This document shows, piece after piece, positions 1-9,236 of a stretch of DNA of 64,000 nt. The stretch spans positions 62,001 to 126,000 of the forward strand of contig NZ_BBLT01000008.1 in assembly GCF_000775915.1 (NCBI RefSeq), written 5' to 3'. The stretch comes from Sporocytophaga myxococcoides (GTDB taxonomy: Bacteria; Bacteroidota; Bacteroidia; Cytophagales; Cytophagaceae). How positions within the stretch are numbered: the stretch's first letter is position 1; the number at the start of each line of letters is the position of its first letter. The notes under the pieces are model-generated. The model was not told the DNA's origin and did no database searches. It saw only the letters and a program-made list of their open reading frames with translations. The translations under genes were made by a program, and so were the position numbers.

Positions 1-227
1 TTTATTACAAACGCAATAAAAACAAAGAGTAAAGCCGCAGAGCCAAATACATTGAATGTATTTGCATCCTGGATCATAAAATAAAGACAAGCCAGAAATG
101 CAATAGCCGAAAGTAATCGGAAGGTTCCGGTCAGACTTTGATCTTTTTCAATTTTGTTTTTTATTTCAATAAATGCCTTAAGCTGTTTTTCATAAACATC
201 TTTAGGTATGGTATTCACTGGATTCAC
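1..227 (-). CDS. partial: N-terminus of membrane-anchored protein, possibly MutS-related
   Basis: An open frame runs off the left edge. It appears to start at a GTG at 227 (a second in-frame GTG lies at 218), 29 bases after the stop of the NUDIX gene. About 75 residues are visible: a charged helical stretch of some 30 residues rich in Lys and Glu, then a hydrophobic segment around LLSAIAFLACLYFMI and a second one at the edge. In Bacteroidota this layout (amphipathic N-terminal helix, then paired membrane segments) is seen at the start of membrane-tethered MutS-family ATPases. That assignment is only a guess from architecture, because the diagnostic ATPase is outside the window. It could be any two-helix membrane protein. 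The short gap suggests cotranscription with the NUDIX gene. Confidence 0.35.
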   Translation of the reverse strand, partial: MNPVNTIPKDVYEKQLKAFIEIKNKIEKDQSLTGTFRLLSAIAFLACLYFMIQDANTFNVFGSAALLFVFIAFVI

Positions 228-255
228 CTTTTGCGTATTTGATTCTGTTGAATGT

Positions 256-741
256 TTATAAGAATCTTGTATAATCAAAGTTTTGCATAAATGCTTCTAT
301 CTTTTCTTTTGTAAGATAATCTTTAAGATGAATGAATTCCCTTGACATGGTTGGTGGGATATTATTCAGATCGAACCATTTAAGCTCTTCAAATTCATCA
401 ACTATTCCGATTTTATCTTCCAGAATTCCGCTATAGTGTTGGATCTGTATAAAGAAAATGTAATTATCTGAACTGCCTGTTGAATATTGTATATAAGGAG
501 GATTAGTGGCTAGTTCCTGATATTTGCTTATAGTATCAGTTATTTGTTTTGTAGGAATTAATTCTTCCGATAATTCTCTTGCTGCTGCCTGAAATAGGGT
601 TTCACCTTCTTCCACACCACCTCCTGGAATCCACCAGTATTCTTCGCCTTCTTTGCTTATTCTTCTTCCAAGCAATGCATATGGGGTGTCTTTTTCCGGG
701 CAGGTGAAGAATAATAGTTTGGCTTTTTGTTTCATAAACAT
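256..741 (-). CDS. NUDIX hydrolase
   Basis: 161-residue protein with a Nudix box at about residues 41-63 (G-x5-E-x7-RELSEEL). The box is intact except that the late Gly of REUxEExGU is Leu. NUDIX enzymes hydrolyse nucleoside diphosphates linked to another moiety, using divalent metal bound by the box glutamates; the substrate here cannot be told. The N-terminal stretch (LLFFTCPEKDTPYALLGRR) looks like the usual first beta strands. The ATG at 741 is followed by a second ATG two codons later at 735; either could be used. It lies 136 bases beyond the terminated E2 gene, so it probably has its own promoter, and it may continue into the partial gene at the left edge. Confidence 0.85.
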   Translation of the reverse strand: MFMKQKAKLLFFTCPEKDTPYALLGRRISKEGEEYWWIPGGGVEEGETLFQAAARELSEELIPTKQITDTISKYQELATNPPYIQYSTGSSDNYIFFIQIQHYSGILEDKIGIVDEFEELKWFDLNNIPPTMSREFIHLKDYLTKEKIEAFMQNFDYTRFL

Positions 742-815
742 TGTTTACTTATTAAGCAATTTAAAGAAGGATAAATATAAAAATTTACATCGAAGAATTC
801 ATTTAATTGGATACC

Positions 816-853
816 TAAAAAAATAATGCAGACCCATAGGAGTCTGCATTATT
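816..853 (-). terminator. intrinsic terminator of the E2 gene
   Basis: A 9-bp stem (AATGCAGAC / GTCTGCATT) with an 8-base loop lies just past the stop of the E2 gene. Read on the minus strand it is followed by ATTTTTTTA. It separates the E2 unit from the NUDIX gene. Confidence 0.8.
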
Positions 854-877
854 TGAATATCAATCAGATGTGTTGCT

Positions 878-2215
878 TTATGCAAAAGCTCTTCTGTTTA
901 TGTCAAACTGTTCAAGATAGTCTGCTACTCTTCTTACAAACATCCCTCCGAGGGAACCGTCAATTACTCTGTGATCGTAGGAGTGAGAGAGGAACATCAT
1001 ATGTCTGATACCTAATGTATCACCCTGAGGTGTTTCAATAACAGCAGGTTTTTTAATAACCGCACCAAGTGCAAGTATACCCGCCTGTGGCTGCATAATA
1101 ATTGGTGTTCCCATCATATTTCCGAAAGAGCCTACATTTGATACTGTATAAGTTCCGCCTGAAAGATCGTCTGGAGTAAGTTTATTTGCTCTTGCTCTTT
1201 TTGCTAGGTCGTTTACTTTTTTGGTCAACCCAATGATATTAAGCTGATCAGCATTTTTGATTACAGGAACAATCAGGTTTCCACTAGGAAGGGCTACAGC
1301 CATGCCTATGTTAATGTCTTTCTTCACAATAATTTTATCACCGTCGACAGATACATTAACCATAGGATAATCTTTTAAAGCTTTGACTACAGCTTCAATA
1401 AAGATTGGAGTGAATGTAAGAGCAGTATTTTCTTTTTCCATAAATTCCTGCTTCACTCTGTTTCTCCAGTATACGATGTTGGTGACATCGGCTTCTACAA
1501 ATGAGGTAACGTGAGGAGCAATTCTTTTAGACTCAACCATTCTGTCTGCTATCATTTTCCTCATGCGGTCCATTTCGATAATTTCAAAATTGCCGGATAA
1601 TGATTGAGCGGGTTTTAACTGGTCCAGAGGAGCAGATTCTTTTTTCTGTTCATTCTTGTGAGCTTCTTGAAATTGTTGTTTCTCAGAGGACGCTACCGTA
1701 GAGGTTTTCCTAGTCTGGATATAATCAAGAATATCATTTTTAGTAACGCGCTCATCTTTGCCTGTACCTTTGATGGCTTCCAGTTCTGCCATGGTTACAT
1801 TTTCCTGACGGGCAATGTTCATGACTAGTGGAGAGTAAAATCTCAAAGATTCTCCGTTGGAGATATGCGATTTAGCTGGTGTCTCATTTTTGACAACAGA
1901 TGTTTGTGTCGTTAAATTTGATGTAGTCTCCTTGGGTGTTGCTTGCACAGCAGGGGCCGTGCTTTGGTCATCTCCTTCAGTAGCAATAATTGCAATTGGT
2001 TTTCCAACAGGAATTACTTCTCCATTTTGGGCAAGTATTTCTTTCAAAACTCCGGAAGCAGTTGCCGGAACTTCTGTATCTACCTTATCCGTTGCTACTT
2101 CAAGAACAGATTCATCCTGCTCGATTTTATCTCCCACATTTTTTAACCAACGGAGTATTGTCCCCTCCATGATGCTTTCGCCCATTTTGGGCATCACCAT
2201 TTCTACTAATGCCAT
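878..2215 (-). CDS. dihydrolipoamide acyltransferase (E2) of a 2-oxo acid dehydrogenase complex
   Basis: 445 residues in classical E2 order. A lipoyl domain covers residues 1-78, with the lipoylated Lys44 in ATDKVDTEV. A linker rich in Thr, Lys and Gln follows, then a peripheral subunit-binding domain (about 126-166, with GTGKDERVTKNDILDYI). The catalytic acyltransferase domain (about 210-440) ends with DHRVIDG at 414-420, giving catalytic His415 and Asp419. E2 proteins transfer the acyl group from lipoyl-lysine to CoA in the pyruvate, 2-oxoglutarate or branched-chain complexes. The single lipoyl domain and FSGNF/EMDRMRK region fit a branched-chain or 2-oxoglutarate type, but no E1 or E3 gene is adjacent, so specificity is open. 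It lies 99 bases after cinA on the same strand and may be cotranscribed with it. Confidence 0.92.
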   Translation of the reverse strand: MALVEMVMPKMGESIMEGTILRWLKNVGDKIEQDESVLEVATDKVDTEVPATASGVLKEILAQNGEVIPVGKPIAIIATEGDDQSTAPAVQATPKETTSNLTTQTSVVKNETPAKSHISNGESLRFYSPLVMNIARQENVTMAELEAIKGTGKDERVTKNDILDYIQTRKTSTVASSEKQQFQEAHKNEQKKESAPLDQLKPAQSLSGNFEIIEMDRMRKMIADRMVESKRIAPHVTSFVEADVTNIVYWRNRVKQEFMEKENTALTFTPIFIEAVVKALKDYPMVNVSVDGDKIIVKKDINIGMAVALPSGNLIVPVIKNADQLNIIGLTKKVNDLAKRARANKLTPDDLSGGTYTVSNVGSFGNMMGTPIIMQPQAGILALGAVIKKPAVIETPQGDTLGIRHMMFLSHSYDHRVIDGSLGGMFVRRVADYLEQFDINRRAFA

Positions 2216-2314
2216 AAAAGCTGTTTACTATTAGCCTGTTAAGTTAAAATGACCTTCAGTTTTTTAGAATCAAACTTTCAAATCCGTTCAAAGTTAATAT
2301 TTTTGAAGGTTTTC

Positions 2315-3574
2315 TCAATTCTTTTCCCGCAAAGTTTCCCTGATCAGGTTGAAAACGGCGTAGGTAGTCATTTTTATATTATTTTCTCTAATATTCCCCA
2401 ATTGAAGTTTCTTGGTTTTGGTTTTATTTTTTATCCTTACCGCTATCCATATGGTTCCTACCGGCTTTTCTGCTGATCCTCCTCCGGGACCAGCTATTCC
2501 AGTGGTAGCCACGGCAATATCTGTTTTTAGTAGTTTTTGTACTCCATTAACCATCTCTATTACTGTAGCTTCGCTCACAGCGCCATATTCTGCAAGTGTT
2601 TCTTTTTTTACTCCCAGTACATTTATTTTAACTTCATTGTCATAAGAAACTATACCGCCTTTGAAATATTCTGAACTACCAGGTGCGGAGGTAATTGTTG
2701 CAGATACCATTCCTCCTGTACAACTTTCAGCGGATCCGATAGTCAGTTTATGTTTTATTAGTAATTTGCCCAATGCTTGCTCCTGATTGTCTTCTCCATA
2801 TCCATATATATAGTCTTCAATGATTTCGCGAAGTCTTTCTTGTTCTTTCTCCAGAAAATTATCTGTTTCGGTTTCTTTTTCCTTATCTGTAATTGCTGTC
2901 AACCTGAGTCTTACTCCATCCAGAGAAGGCAGATAAGCAAGTTTAATGAAAGAAGGGAGACTCTCTTCCCATGATTTGATTTTATCAGCGAGAAAGGATT
3001 CTCCAATGCCAGAGGTGCGGATCATTTTGTGAATGATAACAGGAGGGTTGAAAAAAGCTCTGATTTTGGGTATCAGTTGTTCTGTGATCATAGCTTTCAT
3101 CTCATATGGTACTCCTGGCATTGAAATAAGAACTTTTCCGTTTCTTTCAAACCACATTCCAGGGGCTGTACCATAATAGTTCCTGATAATAGTGCAGCTT
3201 GCAGGAAGATATGCCTGTTGTCTGTTTATTTCGGTAAGTTCCCTGCCTCGCCTTTCAAAAAATGCAGTAAGATCTTTTAGCGCTTCTTCATGAAGAATGA
3301 GCCTAGTGTTGAAGTATTGAGTTAAAACAGGTTTGGTGAGATCATCTGAGGTTGGTCCAAGTCCTCCTGTAATAATAATCAGGTCTGCCCGAAGCTCTGC
3401 TTCCTGAATGGCTTTGACCATCTCACTTCCTTCATCACCTACAGATGTTTTTCTAATTACCTTTATTCCTATGGAAGTAAGCTGCTCACTAATCCATTGA
3501 GAATTGGTGTCGGTAATTTGTCCATAGAGTATTTCATCACCTATGGTAAGTATTTCTGCCTGAATAGTTTTCAT
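2315..3574 (-). CDS. cinA: CinA family protein (NMN amidohydrolase / competence-damage type)
   Basis: 419 residues, the normal length for two-domain CinA. The N-terminal molybdopterin-binding-like domain (about 1-170) carries GDEILYGQITDTNS and TGGLGPTSDD (69-78), typical of the COG1058 pyrophosphatase half. The C-terminal PncC-type amidase domain (about 260-410) has the nucleophile motif SAESCTGGMVSATIT and TGIAGPGGGSAEKPVGT. CinA proteins hydrolyse NMN to nicotinate mononucleotide and can also attack ADP-ribose, so the likely role is pyridine nucleotide salvage. The ATG at 3574 directly follows the T-run of the upstream protease's terminator, leaving almost no room for a promoter beyond the hairpin. 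Transcription may start inside or just before the hairpin, or rely on readthrough. Confidence 0.93.
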   Translation of the reverse strand: MKTIQAEILTIGDEILYGQITDTNSQWISEQLTSIGIKVIRKTSVGDEGSEMVKAIQEAELRADLIIITGGLGPTSDDLTKPVLTQYFNTRLILHEEALKDLTAFFERRGRELTEINRQQAYLPASCTIIRNYYGTAPGMWFERNGKVLISMPGVPYEMKAMITEQLIPKIRAFFNPPVIIHKMIRTSGIGESFLADKIKSWEESLPSFIKLAYLPSLDGVRLRLTAITDKEKETETDNFLEKEQERLREIIEDYIYGYGEDNQEQALGKLLIKHKLTIGSAESCTGGMVSATITSAPGSSEYFKGGIVSYDNEVKINVLGVKKETLAEYGAVSEATVIEMVNGVQKLLKTDIAVATTGIAGPGGGSAEKPVGTIWIAVRIKNKTKTKKLQLGNIRENNIKMTTYAVFNLIRETLREKN

Positions 3575-3576
3575 AA

Positions 3577-3616
3577 TAAAAAAAACAAAAGCCTACCACT
3601 CTATTGGTGGGAGGCT
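3577..3616 (-). terminator. intrinsic terminator of the subtilisin gene
   Basis: Inverted repeat at 3590-3616 (AGCCTCCCACC, loop, AGTGGTAGGCT on the minus strand) followed by TTTGTTTTTTTTATT. The T-run ends just before the cinA start codon. Confidence 0.85.
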
Positions 3617-3641
3617 AAATATCTTGAAATTGTCTCAGAAT

Positions 3642-6600
3642 TTATAGCTTATTAAATTTTTTTGTCAAGATCATATTTCCTGAAACAATTTTTAAAAAGT
3701 AAACACCTGAAGTAAGGTTTCTTGTATTAACTTCTTTATTGCTAAACTGTGTATCCAGATATTCTGTATATACTTCTTCACCCAGTACATTTACTATTGA
3801 AATCGTGCAAGCACTGCTAAGTTGACTTAAATTTAACGTTAAATAATTCTCAACAGGATTAGGATAAATATTTACAAGTCCGTCATTTAAAGCATTTATA
3901 GATGTTGCTACTCTCACGGTTATTGTTTTAATAAGGGTATCATTGCATCCGTAACTATTTTCTGCAATCAGTTTTACATCAAAATTTCCAGGCGTATCGT
4001 AAGTATATGAAGCCAGTGATGCAGTGGAATTATTACCATTACCGAAATCCCATAGTCTGTTTACCGAATTTAAACTCTGATCTACAAAATAAACTCTGGA
4101 ATTGATGTCTATTACAGTATCAGGTATTACAGAAAAGTCAGCCTGACTGCTTTCATGGAAGTTCAATGCTACTCTGGCAAGGTTGCTTTCAAATAGTGAA
4201 TCAATACTGCTTATGAAAATAGTATCAGTCTTGGTAAGATTTTCAATATGAAATTCTTTACCAGTAAACAACAAATTGGGAGGTCCTGGAGATTTATAAA
4301 AATTAAAGGTGTTACCATTGGTAGGGCTTATTGTTATATCAGTCTGTTGACCTTTGCAAAACGAATAGTTGCTTTGTACAACAGGTAAAGGGCTCTTCTT
4401 AATTTCATAATATTTAGCTCTTGCTGCTCGTGAACTCATTTTAAGATCATATAAATCTTTGGCTGCAACATATGCAAATGCGATTGTTCTTGTTTCATTT
4501 GCTTTCATATTGTAAAGCGAAACACCTACTACCTGGGAAACATCATAGCCTGCTCCGCTCGCTCCAGCTTGTTTCCGACCTATACCTTTGGATAAAGTTG
4601 AAAACTTTTCCTGTGTGCTAAAACCATTAATATTGTCATTCGGATTAATTGTTCCCGCAACATTACCATTATCTATTGAAAAACAAATCGGATTGTCTTC
4701 TGTAAGTATTGATATACCACCATATAGGCCGTTCAGAAATGTATTGTAGCAATAGCCGATATTATCAGTATAGTCATAGTCTGCTCTATTGTAGTTATAT
4801 TCATTAATATCCCAGTCTGTGAATAAACCTGTGTAAAGCGTATCTATGGTTTTATCCGAAGCATTCTGAATTTTATATTCAACTATTACATAGTTATCAT
4901 CCGGATTATTTTTCCAGGCATAAGTTCTCTGTTTTACTTTTACTTTAGTGCCTGTGGACCTCATATCCTGGAATTCAGCATAAGTTTCTTCATTAGAATG
5001 TATAGGTTTAACAAAATTAATTGGTCTTGTCACTTCAAAGTCTTGATCAACATTATATGGTTCTGAACGTACACAATCAGAAACTGTATTTTTATCAGTT
5101 GCAATCATTAAACCCGTTTCATAAATCATTGAAGAGTTTTTATAAACCATACCTTTTCCCCTGGTATTATCCTTGTCACTATAGCAATGTCGGCCATTTC
5201 CAGCAACTGTAAAACTTATCTGATTTGTATCAATAACTCTGTAATCTGGGTTGATGAGTAAGGTAATATATTGGTAATCTATATAGTTAGTTGTAGGGTC
5301 TTGAAAGTCAAGGCGAAATTTAATCATAGCATTGTTGGGTGCATTTTCATCAATAGTAATAGAAAAAACATCATCAGTTTTCTCTATCATCTCAAGGGTA
5401 TTTAAAGCCCCTATGCTTATTTTATTATCCTGGACATGAATATAAGGAGCATCGCATGATAAGGACACATCTAAATTAGCAGAAGATGGTTGAAGGTAAT
5501 TAATGAATTTGAAGGAAAGAGTCGCTGTATCTCCACTATAGGTATAAGTTCCGAATTGACCTTTATATTTGTATCCGGCAATTCTTATTGCAGGTGAAAC
5601 AGAATCGGTTAGGGCTCTGTACATATTTAATCTTCCTTTTCCCATCTTTCCTTTATATTCAAGGTTTTCGGGGAAGGTATCCATCACATCTGCTGTTACT
5701 CTTAAAAGTTCTGCTGCCTGAATGGCTGTCAGTTGGGGGTACTTGGATCTTACAATTGCAGCAGCCCCCGCAACCATTGGAGTTGAATAGGAGCTCCCTA
5801 AATCTCTTGTGTATGCATTGTCTCCATTGTTGGAAGCTATGGTTATATTTATCCCCTGAGCACATATATCTACATAGGTGCTGTAAGTTAATCTTCTTAT
5901 TTCAATTAGTTTACCTGCAGAGGGGGAATATGCAGTATCACAAGCCGCTACACTCATCACATTGTCATAAGATGCCGGGTAGTAATCCTGTTCTTTATTA
6001 GTATTACCAGCAGCTGCAACGATCAAAACATCTTTTTCCAAGGCTGCATAATTGATAATGTCTTGATTGGTTTGAGAAAATGCACCACTACCTCCCCATG
6101 AGAGATTTGCTACCTTACAACCATGTCTGGCAGCATATACAAGGCCTTCGTATCCATAGGCTATAGCGCCTCCTGCATTTGTAGGAGATGCTTTTATAGG
6201 CATAAACTTACATTTAAACCCTGTCCCTATTCCTCCCTTTCCATTATCTCCAGTTGCAGAGGAAATAGAAGCTACAGATGTTCCATGAGGTGAACCGCTT
6301 GCTGTAGGATTATTATCATTATCTCCCAGATCCCATCCGGCAAAATTATCAATATAACCGTCATTGTCATTGTCGACTCCGTCGATAGGATCATTCCAGT
6401 TATATTTTATATTGTCCTTAAGGTCTTCATGAGTGGGCCTTACCCCTGTATCAATTATGCCTATCACAGTATTGGTATCACCCTTGTGTATATCCCATGC
6501 TTCATACGCTTTTATCCGGGAAAGATAAAAAAGACTTGTGTCGTTTTGATTAATATAAGGCTGAGCTTTTGGATCGTTGGGTAGATAGAGCATTTCTTCC

Positions 6601-7001
6601 ACAAATACTGGTTCTGCATATTCAACATATCCCGTGCGCATGAGCAGGTCAATCATATCTTCTATGCTATAATCTGCAGAATAATGTATTCTATGAAGTC
6701 TTTCGATTCCGGAACTGAATTTTCGTTTGTGGTCAGGCTGTATATCAAGGTCGGAAAACAATGCTTTTACTTCTCGTATTCCGGCTTGTTTTAATATTTT
6801 TTTTAGTTCAGGTTCCAGATTAAGTTTCCCGGTTCTTATCGAATCATATATTCCAGGTTTTAGTTTAACATTAATTGTATTACGAAGAATTTTACGACCC
6901 TTTTTATCAGTGCTTATGCCCGGGATTTCTAATTGATTTTGGGCAGTTGTCTTCAAAAAGGATAAACAGAGGAGAATAAAAAGTAGACAATTCTTATACA
7001 T
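3642..7001 (-). CDS. T9SS-exported subtilisin-like serine protease (S8) with PKD domain
   Basis: 1119 residues. A signal peptide covers residues 1-20 (ends KTTAQ). An N-terminal propeptide-like region runs to about 140. The S8 catalytic domain (about 165-455) has Asp184 (IIDTGV), His239 (GSPHGTSVAS), oxyanion Asn333 (AAGN) and Ser404 in SSYSTPMVAG, a variant of GTSMATPHVAG. An acidic loop rich in Asp and Asn (about 203-232) looks like a calcium site. A long beta-rich middle region of unknown function spans about 460-900. A PKD domain follows (WDFGNGNNS), and the end is a type A T9SS sorting domain (VNIYPNPVENYLTL to KKFNKL). The protein should therefore be secreted and surface-attached or released, acting on proteins outside the cell. 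It is a single-gene unit ended by the hairpin at 3590-3616. Confidence 0.93.
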   Translation of the reverse strand: MYKNCLLFILLCLSFLKTTAQNQLEIPGISTDKKGRKILRNTINVKLKPGIYDSIRTGKLNLEPELKKILKQAGIREVKALFSDLDIQPDHKRKFSSGIERLHRIHYSADYSIEDMIDLLMRTGYVEYAEPVFVEEMLYLPNDPKAQPYINQNDTSLFYLSRIKAYEAWDIHKGDTNTVIGIIDTGVRPTHEDLKDNIKYNWNDPIDGVDNDNDGYIDNFAGWDLGDNDNNPTASGSPHGTSVASISSATGDNGKGGIGTGFKCKFMPIKASPTNAGGAIAYGYEGLVYAARHGCKVANLSWGGSGAFSQTNQDIINYAALEKDVLIVAAAGNTNKEQDYYPASYDNVMSVAACDTAYSPSAGKLIEIRRLTYSTYVDICAQGINITIASNNGDNAYTRDLGSSYSTPMVAGAAAIVRSKYPQLTAIQAAELLRVTADVMDTFPENLEYKGKMGKGRLNMYRALTDSVSPAIRIAGYKYKGQFGTYTYSGDTATLSFKFINYLQPSSANLDVSLSCDAPYIHVQDNKISIGALNTLEMIEKTDDVFSITIDENAPNNAMIKFRLDFQDPTTNYIDYQYITLLINPDYRVIDTNQISFTVAGNGRHCYSDKDNTRGKGMVYKNSSMIYETGLMIATDKNTVSDCVRSEPYNVDQDFEVTRPINFVKPIHSNEETYAEFQDMRSTGTKVKVKQRTYAWKNNPDDNYVIVEYKIQNASDKTIDTLYTGLFTDWDINEYNYNRADYDYTDNIGYCYNTFLNGLYGGISILTEDNPICFSIDNGNVAGTINPNDNINGFSTQEKFSTLSKGIGRKQAGASGAGYDVSQVVGVSLYNMKANETRTIAFAYVAAKDLYDLKMSSRAARAKYYEIKKSPLPVVQSNYSFCKGQQTDITISPTNGNTFNFYKSPGPPNLLFTGKEFHIENLTKTDTIFISSIDSLFESNLARVALNFHESSQADFSVIPDTVIDINSRVYFVDQSLNSVNRLWDFGNGNNSTASLASYTYDTPGNFDVKLIAENSYGCNDTLIKTITVRVATSINALNDGLVNIYPNPVENYLTLNLSQLSSACTISIVNVLGEEVYTEYLDTQFSNKEVNTRNLTSGVYFLKIVSGNMILTKKFNKL

Positions 7002-7330
7002 AGGAGGTGATTTTATTTTCTATTAACGAGCGGGGAAAACCGCAGGTATAAATTTGATTTGAATTCCTGATATAATTAGTGTATCTAAAATACAATTTTA
7101 AATTTAAATAATTAAATTTTAGTTTATTGACAGGGTATTTTCAGTATATTGATCCTTCTACTGTGCCGAAAGTAAATAAATTTAATTTATATAATGGTTT
7201 TGTGTTTTTATTGTTTTGATTGTCAGTGGGTTTATTGTGTTTCTGGTGAGGAGGGATTAAATTGATTCAAACCATAAGCCAATTTTCAGGTTAGACAGAT
7301 AAGATTTTTTATCAGAGTTAAAAAGAATAT
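7002..7330. other. divergent intergenic region between protease and GH15 gene
   Basis: 329 bp, AT-rich, no open frame worth calling. It must hold the promoters of both flanking genes. On the minus strand a TTTACTTTCGG stretch at about 7166-7177 loosely resembles the Bacteroidota -7 element (TAnnTTTG), but no convincing -33 partner is seen. Directly before the protease ATG, the minus strand reads TCACCTCCT, the same as the anti-Shine-Dalgarno core of 16S rRNA; its complement TAGGAGGTGA is followed by no plus-strand start codon. Confidence 0.5.
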
Positions 7331-9118
7331 ATGGGGAAAAGGCATACCTACGAAATGGGCATTATAGGCAATTGTGCGTTTATGGCTCATATTGATAAAA
7401 CTGCAAATATTGTCTGGATGTGCTGGCCGCAGTTTGACAGTAGTTTTATTTTTGGAGGACTTTTGGATAAAGATAAAGGAGGCAGATTTTCTATTCTCCC
7501 ACATGAAGAAAATTTTGTATCCAGTCAAAAGTATATTGAAAACACAAACGTCCTTGTGACGGATTTTGAGTGTTCTGAAGGCAGGTTTAGGGTCACAGAT
7601 TTCGCTCCGAGATTTTATCAGTATGAAAGAAATTTTAAACCTTTAATGCTGGTGCGTAAAATTGAACCTTTGTCAGGTTCTCCAAGGGTAAAGGTTTCCT
7701 GCAAGCCAGTTGGTGAATATGGAGAGCTGGTTCCTGAAGCATACCAGGGAAGCAGTCATATAAGATTTATAGGGCTGTCTCAGCAAATCAGGTTAACGAC
7801 AAATATAGCTCTTAATTTTATTGCTGATGAAAGTTCGTTTGTATTGAATGAAGCTAAATATTTAATTCTTACTTATGGGATACCTCTTGAAGCTCCTTTG
7901 GAGGAAACAGCAGAAGATTTTTTGTGGAAGACAGTAAAATACTGGCAAAACTGGGTGAAGAGTACAAGCATTGGAATTTTTTATCAGGAGCAAATTATCA
8001 GGTCTGCTTTATGTCTGAAAATTCACCAGTTTGAAGATACTGGCGCTATTATAGCTGCAGGGACGACCAGTTTACCCGAATATCCCGGAACTACCCGTAA
8101 CTGGGACTACCGCTATTGCTGGTTGAGAGATACTTATTATATCCTAAATGCTTTCCACAACGTTGGTCACTTTGAAGAACTGGAAAGATATTTTCACTAT
8201 ATTGAAAATATCACAATCAATGAAACTGACCGATATCAGCCTCTATATTCAATTACAGGTAGAAAAGCATTGATTGAGAGGGAATTGCCTTTGCATGGAT
8301 ATGGAGAAAATAATAAACCTGTAAGGGTAGGAAATGATGCTTATACCCATATTCAGAATGATGTATACGGCCAGGTGCTCGTAGCTTTGCTGCCACTCTA
8401 TGTAGATACCAGATTCTCAGAAGGAGGAAGGTATTATTCCCAACGACTTATCAACCATACGTTGAGAAAAATAGAAGACACCATGTATGAACCCGATGCC
8501 GGCCTTTGGGAGTTCCGGCATATTGCTCAGCAGCACTGTTATACATTTTTATTTCATTGGGCTGGAGCTTGTTCTGCTCTTAAAATCGGAAAATATTTCA
8601 AGAACGAAGAGATCATAAGAAAGGCAACAATTCTTAAAGAGCTTGCCATAAAGCAGATAGAAGCTTGTTACGATCCTGAAAGGGAAGTTTATACTCAGGC
8701 TGTAGGTGGCAAAAACCTTGATGCTTCCTGTTTACAGTTAATAACCATGAGATATTTGGATCCCAATTCCGACAGAGCAAGAAAGCATTTAATAGCGCTG
8801 GAAGAAGGTCTTAAAACAGATGAAGGATTATTCTTCAGATATAAACATGAAGATGATTTCGGAATGCCGGAATCTACCTTTTTAATCTGTGCATATTGGT
8901 ATGTGGAAGCACTGGCAATGGTGGGGCGAACGGAGGATGCTATAAGAGAGTTTGAAAAGTTATTGAGATTTCAAAATCACTTGGGCTTACTTAGTGAAGA
9001 TGTGGAAGCCAGCACAGGAAGTCAGTGGGGGAACTTCCCTCAGGCTTATAGCCATGTAGGCCAATTGAATGCTGCATTTAAGATTGCTAAGAAACTAGAT
9101 TTGCCGACGTTTCTGTGA
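7331..9118 (+). CDS. GH15 family glycoside hydrolase (glucoamylase/trehalase-like)
   Basis: 595 residues without a signal peptide, hence cytoplasmic. The N-terminal beta-sandwich (about 1-195, with WPQFDSSFIFGGLLD) is followed by the (alpha/alpha)6 barrel. It carries the hallmark NWDYRYCWLRD (257-267), DAGLWEFR and the late EASTGSQWGNFPQAYSH segment, matching the GH15 architecture. GH15 enzymes release glucose from alpha-glucans, and some bacterial members hydrolyse trehalose. The gene converges on the otsA-otsB fusion, which suggests trehalose or storage glucan as substrate (inference). The ATG at 7331 is the only good start near the conserved N-terminus (YEMGIIGNCAFMAHID). It ends 104 bases before the stop of its neighbour, across a long palindromic repeat. 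Confidence 0.9.
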   Translation: MGKRHTYEMGIIGNCAFMAHIDKTANIVWMCWPQFDSSFIFGGLLDKDKGGRFSILPHEENFVSSQKYIENTNVLVTDFECSEGRFRVTDFAPRFYQYERNFKPLMLVRKIEPLSGSPRVKVSCKPVGEYGELVPEAYQGSSHIRFIGLSQQIRLTTNIALNFIADESSFVLNEAKYLILTYGIPLEAPLEETAEDFLWKTVKYWQNWVKSTSIGIFYQEQIIRSALCLKIHQFEDTGAIIAAGTTSLPEYPGTTRNWDYRYCWLRDTYYILNAFHNVGHFEELERYFHYIENITINETDRYQPLYSITGRKALIERELPLHGYGENNKPVRVGNDAYTHIQNDVYGQVLVALLPLYVDTRFSEGGRYYSQRLINHTLRKIEDTMYEPDAGLWEFRHIAQQHCYTFLFHWAGACSALKIGKYFKNEEIIRKATILKELAIKQIEACYDPEREVYTQAVGGKNLDASCLQLITMRYLDPNSDRARKHLIALEEGLKTDEGLFFRYKHEDDFGMPESTFLICAYWYVEALAMVGRTEDAIREFEKLLRFQNHLGLLSEDVEASTGSQWGNFPQAYSHVGQLNAAFKIAKKLDLPTFL

Positions 9119-9236
9119 GTTAAAAGTAAAAAGTTGAAAGTGAAAAGTTAATGAAGAGGCGTAAGCCTCTTTACTTTTACCTTTACTTTTACTTTCAACT
9201 TTTAGCTTTTAACTTTCAACTTTTAACTTTCAGCTT
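9119..9236. repeat. long palindromic AAAGTTGAAAGT-type repeat, likely bidirectional terminator
   Basis: The space between two convergent stop codons is almost entirely repeat. The left arm is purine-rich (units like AAAAAGTTGAAAGTGAAAAG), the centre is a perfect AAGAGGC-GTAA-GCCTCTT hairpin (9154-9171), and the right arm is the pyrimidine-rich complement (units like ACTTTCAACTTTTA). It can fold into a hairpin with arms of about 50 bases. The same units recur at 15199, 15340, 27215 and 35549. The last four codons of otsA-otsB (KAES, then stop) are themselves made of repeat sequence. Confidence 0.75.

Noticed and set aside
1857-2234. 125-codon plus-strand frame opposite the E2 gene
   Set aside because: It is antisense to the lipoyl domain, whose motifs are intact on the minus strand.
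5588-6001. 137-codon open frame on the plus strand inside the protease gene
   Set aside because: It lies opposite the catalytic domain of a clear S8 protease, and its composition (runs of Leu, Gln and Cys) is that of an antisense shadow.
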